Of a stretch of DNA of 16,034 nt, positions 1-5,128 are shown in pieces. Made by a program: the position numbers and the translations under genes. This stretch comes from Gemmatimonadota bacterium (GTDB lineage Bacteria; Gemmatimonadota; Gemmatimonadetes; Gemmatimonadales; GWC2-71-9), in NCBI GenBank assembly GCA_003220855.1, contig QHTP01000009.1:1-16034 (forward strand). The letters run 5' to 3'. Every line of letters begins with the position of its first letter. The stretch's first letter is position 1. The notes beneath the pieces are model-generated. The model was not told the origin of the DNA. It saw nothing but the letters and a program-made list of their open reading frames with translations, and ran no database searches.

Positions 1-271
1 TGGCTGGCACGCCATTGAGCCCGACCACATGGTCGCCAGCGGTGACTCCCTTGATCGTGAGGCTCGCGCTCGTCCCGATGGTTCCAGCCGCGCCGCCGTC
101 GACAGTGAGGCTATAGCCGCTCGGCAGGTTGACGCCGCTCGTCGCGGTCGTAATTGCGATATCAGTGCCGTTGGGGCCGGGCGACGCCCGGCTCCCGCCG
201 CCGTTCAAGAGCTTGTCGAGATGGCAGCTGGCGCCGAGCGCGATCAGCCCCAGGATTCGTAGCGCCTTCAT
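1..271 (-). CDS. Partial surface lipoprotein with repeat-like extracellular module (3' end beyond left edge)
   Basis: The reading frame starts at the ATG complementary to 269-271 and stays open to the window edge (90 codons). An AGGAG sequence lies about 10 nt upstream of this start. Residues 1-16 form a short lipoprotein signal with lipobox LGAS-C and lipidated Cys16, so the product should be anchored in a membrane and exported. After a Gly/Ser/Pro-rich linker comes a module reading roughly TTATSGVNLPSGYSLTVDGG, then TIKGVTAGDHVVGLNG. This resembles the PEGA-like beta modules that decorate surface lipoproteins in Gemmatimonadota. I cannot assign a function because the rest of the protein is missing. 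It is divergent from the lipoprotein gene at 565. Longer minus-strand frames over 268-1509 are shadows of that gene. Confidence 0.72.
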   Translation of the reverse strand, partial: MKALRILGLIALGASCHLDKLLNGGGSRASPGPNGTDIAITTATSGVNLPSGYSLTVDGGAAGTIGTSASLTIKGVTAGDHVVGLNGVPA

Positions 272-353
272 CGCCCAGTGGCTCCTGCAATCACCGCACC
301 GGCTCGGGCCGTGTTGCCTGCCAAGTCAAACACTGCTCGACGTCGTGGCGGCC

Positions 354-386
354 GTCCGACATACTGTGGTGTCCGTCCTGTCGGAC
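354..386. repeat. Inverted repeat in divergent intergenic region
   Basis: GTCCGACA at 354-361 and TGTCGGAC at 379-386 are perfect 8-bp inverted arms with a 17-nt loop. They lie in the 293-nt gap between the two divergent lipoprotein genes, about 85 nt upstream of the minus-strand start. It could be an operator or a leader stem-loop of the minus-strand transcript. No T-run follows on either strand. I see no riboswitch and no convincing promoter hexamers in the rest of this gap. Confidence 0.35.
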
Positions 387-564
387 CGCCGCGACGGAGG
401 AGGGTGTCGCACGGCCTCGTTGCCAGTGTGGTAGATACGCGACAACTTCCATCACAGCGCGGCAACGGCCCGTGAGCTCCTTTGTCGTCTTGTCTTTGAG
501 GAGGGGATTGTTGCGGGAGACCGATGGCACATGAGACGATGAAAGGATCGGTACGAGGCCAGGC

Positions 565-2289
565 ATGATCCGTCCAGGAAGTTCTCGAATTGCGACGCGG
601 CGGGCGGCGCTGCTCGTCGCGACCGTCTCGGCGCTCACGATCGCCTGCCTCGAGTCTCCAACCGGAACGGTCGCACTGCTGGTGACGCCGCCGGCAGCGA
701 GCGTGGGTGTTGGAGACGCGGTGCGGCTCACGGCGATCCCCCAAGACGGTGGCAGTGTTCCCGCGCGGGCGCCGGCCGTCACGTGGACGAGCAGCGACAC
801 GAGCGTGGCCACGGTGGACGGGACCGGCCTCGTGACCGGCGTCGCTCCCGGGTCGGCGACCATCACCGCGACGAGCGGCGGCCAGAGCGGCAGGGCGCAG
901 ATCATCGTTTCGCCCCACCCGCCGGGGACCGTGGAGGATCTCACGGTCGCCGCCACGACGGACAGCTCCGTAACACTTGGTTTCACCGAAGTCAGCGACG
1001 GCATGGGCCGACCCGCCAGTTACGATGTTCGCTACGCGGCCGGAACCACGCTCACCTGGGGGACGAACGCGACGAGCGCGAGCCAGGGGACGTGCGCGAC
1101 GCCGCTGGCTGGCCACTCGAGCGGCGCCAAGCGGACGTGTACCGTCCTGGGCCTCGCCAGCGGCACGACGTACAGCTTCGAGCTGGTCGCGTTCCGCGGC
1201 ACGCTGAACAGCACCGCCGTGTTCGGTGAGTTGTCGAACGTCGCCACCGGCGTCACCGCAGGGTCTACGGCGCCCGTCGCCTCGGTGAGCATCGCCTATC
1301 CCCACAGCTGGGTCCTGCTCGGCGGCACACTCCAGCTCGTCGCGATCCTCAAGGACGCGAGAGGCAACCTGCTCACCGGTCGGACGGTGAGCTGGACCTC
1401 GCGCGCGCCGACCGTCGCCACAGTGAACACGAGCGGGCTCGTGGCGGGAGTGACCGAGGGCCTGGCGACGATCGCCGCTGCCAGTGAGGGAAAGAGCGAT
1501 ACGACACAACTGAGCGTAGTGCCCACCCCGCCCCCGGTGACCTATTACCGCACCAACTTCAGTGACGGCACGACGGGACCGCTCGACGTGTACGCCTACG
1601 GCGGCGGCGGCTGCGTGAAGAGCACCGCCTACACGGACGTCGGCAGCCCCTATTCCATCATGTGCACGATACCCGCCGGCGCCAGTGGAGCCGCGGCGCT
1701 CCAGGCTTGGTTCGGCCGCGGCAGTCTTGCAGGCCTGCCCAAGGATCCTTCGTTGGATCAGGACCTGTTCGAGGAAGTCCGCTTCGTCTTGGGCCCGGGA
1801 GCGGCCGCGGCGATCGGGGGCACGTCGTGCACGTCCACGAATCCTGCGTCACAGTTCAAGGTGCACAAGTCGGTCTACGGTCAGGCGGGCAGCGCGTGGA
1901 GCGGCTGGGTGATGTCCGCGGTGGGGCCGTGCTCCGACCCCAATATCGGTCTCTTCTCCGAGCCGGAGATGTGGAACCTGAACGGTCAGCGATTCGCGTG
2001 GCCGGGGACCTTCCCCTCGTTGCTGGAGGGAAGGGTATACGATGTCGTCTATCGCTATCACCGCTATACGGCGCCGAACTGCGGTACGATCGCGATCTGG
2101 GTCAACGGCACGAAGGTGATGGACAGCCCCTGCTGGAGCTACATGGGAACGACGAACGGATCCGTTCAGGGCTTGTTGTTCTGGGACGGCGCCACCTACC
2201 TGCAGAACGGGCTGGCGCCGTTTATTGTCTACAACCTGTTTGGGCAGGCGACCAATTACCCCATCGGAAACGCGACGTCCAGCCCCTAG
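565..2289 (+). CDS. Surface lipoprotein: BIG2-FN3-BIG2 stalk plus C-terminal jelly-roll-like domain (paralog 1)
   Basis: The start ATG has a GAGG sequence 6 nt upstream. Residues 1-28 are a lipoprotein signal with an Arg-rich n-region and lipobox LTIA-C (Cys28). The 574-residue product then has a BIG2 module (about 36-116, with TWTSSDTSVATVDGTGLVTG typical of the family), an FN3-like module (about 118-228, with a GTC...RTC cysteine pair), a second BIG2 module (about 236-318) and a C-terminal domain at 325-574. The C-terminal domain contains YYRTNFSDGTTG, DQDLFEEVRFVLGPGAAAAI, YRYHRYTA and IWVNGTKVMDS. The last motif is typical of concanavalin-A-like jelly rolls such as polysaccharide lyases and LamG folds. 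It has six Cys at 350, 367, 422, 456, 506 and 523. Polysaccharide binding or cleavage is an inference; no catalytic residues can be assigned by eye. Unlike the two following paralogs, it has no riboswitch in its leader. Confidence 0.9.
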   Translation: MIRPGSSRIATRRAALLVATVSALTIACLESPTGTVALLVTPPAASVGVGDAVRLTAIPQDGGSVPARAPAVTWTSSDTSVATVDGTGLVTGVAPGSATITATSGGQSGRAQIIVSPHPPGTVEDLTVAATTDSSVTLGFTEVSDGMGRPASYDVRYAAGTTLTWGTNATSASQGTCATPLAGHSSGAKRTCTVLGLASGTTYSFELVAFRGTLNSTAVFGELSNVATGVTAGSTAPVASVSIAYPHSWVLLGGTLQLVAILKDARGNLLTGRTVSWTSRAPTVATVNTSGLVAGVTEGLATIAAASEGKSDTTQLSVVPTPPPVTYYRTNFSDGTTGPLDVYAYGGGGCVKSTAYTDVGSPYSIMCTIPAGASGAAALQAWFGRGSLAGLPKDPSLDQDLFEEVRFVLGPGAAAAIGGTSCTSTNPASQFKVHKSVYGQAGSAWSGWVMSAVGPCSDPNIGLFSEPEMWNLNGQRFAWPGTFPSLLEGRVYDVVYRYHRYTAPNCGTIAIWVNGTKVMDSPCWSYMGTTNGSVQGLLFWDGATYLQNGLAPFIVYNLFGQATNYPIGNATSSP

Positions 2290-2330
2290 GCGTGGGCGTA
2301 CGTGCCCAATATTTGTTCACTATCGAAACT

Positions 2331-2357
2331 AGGGGTTCTGCACAAAAACGCAGCCCC
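2331..2357 (+). terminator. Weak stem-loop downstream of paralog 1
   Basis: GGGG (2332-2335) plus CTGC (2338-2341) can pair with GCAG (2350-2353) plus CCCC (2354-2357), with two bulged T's and an A-rich loop. It lies 42 nt after the stop codon. There is no T-tract, so an intrinsic terminator is uncertain. It is the only hairpin I see that could separate paralog 1 from the riboswitch leader. Confidence 0.25.
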
Positions 2358-2495
2358 CTTGACGGCCCCGATCGCCCAACTGCAGGTGCCGCTGCTCCAC
2401 TAACTTGCACTACTTGCGCGGGTTGACCCCCGTTGCTACCATGCCACGCCGCGAGGGGGCCACACTTGAGTAGGCCCCCCGAACAAGGTGATTCA

Positions 2496-2585
2496 CGCTG
2501 CTCAGAGCAAAGCCGTCGAAAGACGGCGACGCAGAGCTACGGGACTACGGCGACGCGAGTCGCTAAGTCCGCCGGGCCGCCAGCG
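2496..2585 (+). promoter_or_regulatory. c-di-GMP-I (GEMM) riboswitch A, first of a tandem pair
   Basis: The P1 arms are CGCTG (2496-2500) and CAGCG (2581-2585). Then follow AGAGCAAA, a perfect hairpin GCCGTC-GAAA-GACGGC with the class's GAAA tetraloop, GACGCAGAGC (matching the consensus GACGCAAAGCC), and a second arm. The second arm has outer stem GGACT/AGTCC and inner stem GCGAC/GTCGC capped by a GCGA loop. The conserved tail GCCGGGCCGCC closes the aptamer. Sequence order and structure match the c-di-GMP-I aptamer (Vibrio Vc2 type). The 3' strand is shared with a terminator-like hairpin. It lies in the 500-nt leader of paralog 2. No clear promoter hexamers are visible upstream. Confidence 0.93.
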
Positions 2586-2622
2586 ACTCGAGACGTTTTC
2601 GAGATGTTGGCGGCCATTTCGT
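2575..2622 (+). terminator. Terminator-like expression platform overlapping riboswitch A
   Basis: GGCCGCC (2575-2581), which is the conserved 3' tail of aptamer A, pairs with GGCGGCC (2609-2615). Pairing continues inward through AGCG (with two G-T pairs), one A-A mismatch and CTCGA/TCGAG. ATTTCGTT follows. Aptamer and hairpin cannot form together because they compete for the same strand. By the usual logic of such switches, bound ligand would favour read-through. The T-tract is interrupted, so termination strength is uncertain. Confidence 0.65.
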
Positions 2623-2678
2623 TCGTGTAGGAGTCGACACACCGCAGTTCGGCAGGGCGCCGCCCTCTTCCAGAGGGA

Positions 2679-2774
2679 GCGCGACAAAGGCAAACCCGGC
2701 GAAAGCCGGCGACGCAAAGCCACGAGGCTACCGCACGCCACGCGCGTGCCACGCCAGTCGGGCCGCCGAACCTC
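2679..2774 (+). promoter_or_regulatory. c-di-GMP-I (GEMM) riboswitch B, second of a tandem pair, adjacent to the RBS
   Basis: GGCAAA is followed by the hairpin CCGGC-GAAA-GCCGG, then GACGCAAAGCC (exact class consensus), then a second arm with inner stem GCACGC/GCGTGC (2733-2738, 2744-2749) and outer GGCT/AGTC. The tail is GTCGGGCCGCCGA. P1 is weaker than in A and C. The tail lies about 20 nt before the start codon of paralog 2. CCTC at 2771-2774 can pair with GAGG at 2783-2786 inside the Shine-Dalgarno sequence, or alternatively with GAGG at 2673-2676 upstream. No terminator follows, so translational control is the likely mode. A small hairpin CCCTCT/AGAGGG (2663-2677) separates A from B. Confidence 0.9.
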
Positions 2775-2789
2775 ACTTGGGAGAGGGTC

Positions 2790-4937
2790 ATGTACGTTCG
2801 GACATTCCTGGCGCTCGGCGCCGTATTCCTCACTGTGGCTTGCGAGGTGCCCGTCGATACGGGCGCCAGTAATCCGGATTTCGGCGTCGTTTCCGTCGCC
2901 ATTCAGCCACAGACCGTTACGCTGCTCGTGGGCGACAGCCTGCAATTGAGCGCCAGCGTCATCATGTCAAACAACCGTCCGCCCAATTCCGTCACCTGGG
3001 CGAGCGCGAACACCGCCCTCGCCACCGTCAGCGCGGCGGGCGTGGTCCGAGGCCGCGCCGCGGGTGGACTCGTCATCCGCGCGACCAGCGGCAGCAAGCG
3101 GGACTCTGCGGCCGTCACCGTCGTCGATCCAGCCCCCCTTCCTGTTGCCTCCGTCAGCGTCGCGCCCAGCTCCGTTACCGTCACGGTCGGCGGCGCGGTT
3201 TCCCTGGTCGCGACGCTCAAGGACGCGAACGGCAATACGCTGGCAGGCCGCGCGATCACCTGGGCCAGCAACAACGCCGCTGTGGCGGCCGTGAGCGGGA
3301 CCGGGGTGGTGACCGCGGCCGCGGCCGGCTCCGCCACGATCACCGCGACGAGCGAAGGACAAAGCGGCTCGGCCACGGTGTCCGTGACGATCGTTCCGGT
3401 CGCGTCGGTGAGCGTGAGCCCGGCGACGGCAAGCGTACAAACAGGGCAGACCGTGCAGCTCACCGCCACGCCCAAGGATGCCAGCGGCGGCGCGCTGAGC
3501 GGGCGGACGGTGACCTGGGCGAGCAGCAATGTAGGCGTGGCGACGGTGAGCGGGAGCGGCCTGGTGAGCGGCGTCGCCGCCGGCTCCGCCACGATCACCG
3601 CGACGAGCGAGGGACAGAGCGGCTCAGCCGTGGTGTCCGTGACGATCGTTCCGGTGGCGTCGGTGGTGGTGAGCCCGGCGACGGCAGGCGTGCAGGCGGG
3701 GCAGAACGTCCAGCTCACCGCTACGACCAAGGACGCCAGTGGCAGCGTGTTGAGCGGACGCACGGTGACCTGGGCCAGCAGCAATGCGGCCGTGGCGACG
3801 GTCAGCGGCACCGGCCTGGTGACCGGCGTCGCCGCCGGCTCCGCCACGATCACCGCGACGAGCGAGGGCAAGAGTGGCACGAGCGCGCTCACAGTCACTG
3901 CAGCGATCGCGCCGGTGGCATCGGTGACGCTGAGTCCCTCGCCGGCGACCGTCCAGATTAGCGGGACGCTGCAGGTGACCGCGACCCTCAAGGATGCGAA
4001 CGGTAACATCCTCTCGGGCCGCACGGTCACGTGGGCCAGCGACAACTCGGGCATTGCCATGGTCAGCGCCACCGGTCTCGTGACCGGCATCGTCGCGGGT
4101 AGCGCGACGATCAGCGCGACGAGCGAAGGGCAGAGCGGCACCATGCCGCTCACCGTGGCGACGAGCCAGCCCGGCCAGGTGACGTACTACCGCACGAACT
4201 TCAGCGGCGGCACGCTGGGGGCGCTCGGCTTCTACTCCTACAACGGCTCGGGGTCGTGGGCTGCGAGTACGGACTACGTGGACCCCGGGAGCGCGCATTC
4301 CATCAAGTTCACGATTCCCGGCACCAAGTCAGACGATGCCGCCGCCCTGCAGGCGTGGTTCGGGCACGGCGGCCTCGCCGGGTCCCCACTCGATCCGACG
4401 CTCGATCAAGACCTCTTCCAGGAGGTCCGGTTCGTGATCGCGCCGGGCGCGGCCGCCGCGATTGGCGGGAATACGTGCGCCGGCAACCCCACGTCGCAGA
4501 TCAAGCTGCATAAGTCGGTCTACGGCCAAGTGGGGGGCAACGTCAACGGCTGGGTGATGAGCGACTTCGCCCCGTGCGGCGGTGTCGGCGCGATGGCGAC
4601 GGAGCCCGAACTCTACGGCCAGTCGACGGCCTATAGCGACATGCGCAAGTGGCCTGCGCCGCTGCCGTTCGCCGAGGGACAAGTCTACGACGTCATCTAT
4701 CGGTATCACCGCTACTCGGCATTGGGTGTTGGAACGGTCGCCGTCTGGGTGAACGGCGTGAAGATCATGGATTCGGTGCAGCGGAATTACCTGGGGACCA
4801 CCGGGGGCTCCACGGCGGGGCTCGTGTTGTGGGATGGCGCGACGTACCTGCAGAGCCCGTTCGGTGCCTACTCGGTCTACGTCCTGTTCACTCAGGCGAC
4901 CAACTACCCGATCGGAGCCGCGACCGCCAGTCCGTGA
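2790..4937 (+). CDS. Surface lipoprotein: five BIG2 modules plus C-terminal jelly-roll-like domain (paralog 2)
   Basis: GGGAGAGGG precedes the ATG by a few bases. Residues 1-18 are a lipoprotein signal with lipobox LTVA-C (Cys18). Five BIG2 modules follow, starting near residues 33, 118, 203, 288 and 375 with an 85-87 residue period. The middle ones are nearly identical. The C-terminal domain (464-715) is homologous to that of paralogs 1, 3 and 4 and ends in YPIGAATASP. It lacks four of the six family cysteines: positions 1, 2, 5 and 6 are replaced by Trp, Phe, Gly and Val-Gln-Arg-Asn, while GNTC and APC remain. There is no FN3 module. Expression should be under double c-di-GMP control through riboswitches A and B. 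It probably forms an operon with paralog 3, since only 33 nt separate its stop from riboswitch C. Confidence 0.92.
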   Translation: MYVRTFLALGAVFLTVACEVPVDTGASNPDFGVVSVAIQPQTVTLLVGDSLQLSASVIMSNNRPPNSVTWASANTALATVSAAGVVRGRAAGGLVIRATSGSKRDSAAVTVVDPAPLPVASVSVAPSSVTVTVGGAVSLVATLKDANGNTLAGRAITWASNNAAVAAVSGTGVVTAAAAGSATITATSEGQSGSATVSVTIVPVASVSVSPATASVQTGQTVQLTATPKDASGGALSGRTVTWASSNVGVATVSGSGLVSGVAAGSATITATSEGQSGSAVVSVTIVPVASVVVSPATAGVQAGQNVQLTATTKDASGSVLSGRTVTWASSNAAVATVSGTGLVTGVAAGSATITATSEGKSGTSALTVTAAIAPVASVTLSPSPATVQISGTLQVTATLKDANGNILSGRTVTWASDNSGIAMVSATGLVTGIVAGSATISATSEGQSGTMPLTVATSQPGQVTYYRTNFSGGTLGALGFYSYNGSGSWAASTDYVDPGSAHSIKFTIPGTKSDDAAALQAWFGHGGLAGSPLDPTLDQDLFQEVRFVIAPGAAAAIGGNTCAGNPTSQIKLHKSVYGQVGGNVNGWVMSDFAPCGGVGAMATEPELYGQSTAYSDMRKWPAPLPFAEGQVYDVIYRYHRYSALGVGTVAVWVNGVKIMDSVQRNYLGTTGGSTAGLVLWDGATYLQSPFGAYSVYVLFTQATNYPIGAATASP
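3142..4168 (+). repeat. Tandem in-frame ~255-261 bp DNA repeats encoding BIG2 modules
   Basis: Four successive units begin near 3142, 3396, 3651 and 3912. They share long near-identical stretches such as TCCGCCACGATCACCGCGAC (about 3331, 3587 and 3840) and GTGACGATCGTTCCGGT (about 3384 and 3639). The unit length is a multiple of three, so gain or loss by recombination would keep the frame and change stalk length. Confidence 0.85.
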
Positions 4938-4970
4938 GGCGGGGCTGGCAGGCCGAGTTCAAAAAAAAGA

Positions 4971-5060
4971 CGCTGTAAGAGCAAAGCCGTCGAAAGACGG
5001 TGACGCAGAGTCACGGGACTAACGCGCACAGGCAGCGCCAAGTCCGCCGGGCCGCCAGCG
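4971..5060 (+). promoter_or_regulatory. c-di-GMP-I (GEMM) riboswitch C, between paralogs 2 and 3
   Basis: P1 is CGCTG (4971-4975) with CAGCG (5056-5060), identical to riboswitch A. The core AGAGCAAAGCCGTC-GAAA-GACGG and GACGCAGAG is nearly identical to A. The second arm keeps outer stem GGACT/AGTCC but has a different inner stem, GCGC/GCGC, so pairing is preserved where sequence differs. The tail is GTCCGCCGGGCCGCC. It begins 33 nt after the stop of paralog 2. There is no room for a promoter between them, so it is either read from the upstream operon or from a promoter inside the end of paralog 2. A run of eight A's (4961-4968) lies just before it. Confidence 0.94.
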
Positions 5061-5094
5061 AAGGGAGCATTCAACGCGGGCGGCCCCTTTTGTT
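5049..5094 (+). terminator. Intrinsic terminator overlapping riboswitch C
   Basis: GGGCCGCC (5049-5056), the conserved aptamer tail, pairs perfectly with GGCGGCCC (5079-5086). Inside it GCG (5058-5060) pairs with CGC (5075-5077) after one mismatch. The T-rich CTTTTGTT (5087-5094) follows at once. The left arm also contains the 3' P1 strand of the aptamer. Ligand-bound aptamer and terminator are therefore mutually exclusive, and c-di-GMP should permit transcription into paralog 3. Confidence 0.82.
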
Positions 5095-5128
5095 GCCTGG
5101 GAACCACTTGTAGAAGGAGTGCAACACA

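Noticed and set aside
470..520. A possible fourth GEMM riboswitch on the minus strand (GACGACAAAGGAGCTCACGG)
   Set aside because: It resembles part of the consensus but lacks the GAAA-capped hairpin, the second arm and the GGGCCGCC tail.
268..1509. Long minus-strand open frame (413 codons) over paralog 1
   Set aside because: The translation is Arg/Gly/Ala-rich low-complexity text without domains. The plus-strand frame has a lipobox and clear BIG2/FN3 modules; the minus frame is a GC-codon shadow.
2423..2451. TTGACC as the -35 box of a promoter for the riboswitch leader
   Set aside because: No acceptable -10 hexamer lies 16-18 nt downstream, so I do not annotate a promoter here.
2903..4153. 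Minus-strand 416-codon open frame with repeated segments
   Set aside because: Its repeats simply mirror the BIG2 repeats on the opposite strand, and it has no start signal or recognisable domain.
3142..4168. Possible CRISPR-like repeat array
   Set aside because: Repeat units are about 255 bp, in frame and encode BIG2 modules, with no short repeats or unique spacers.
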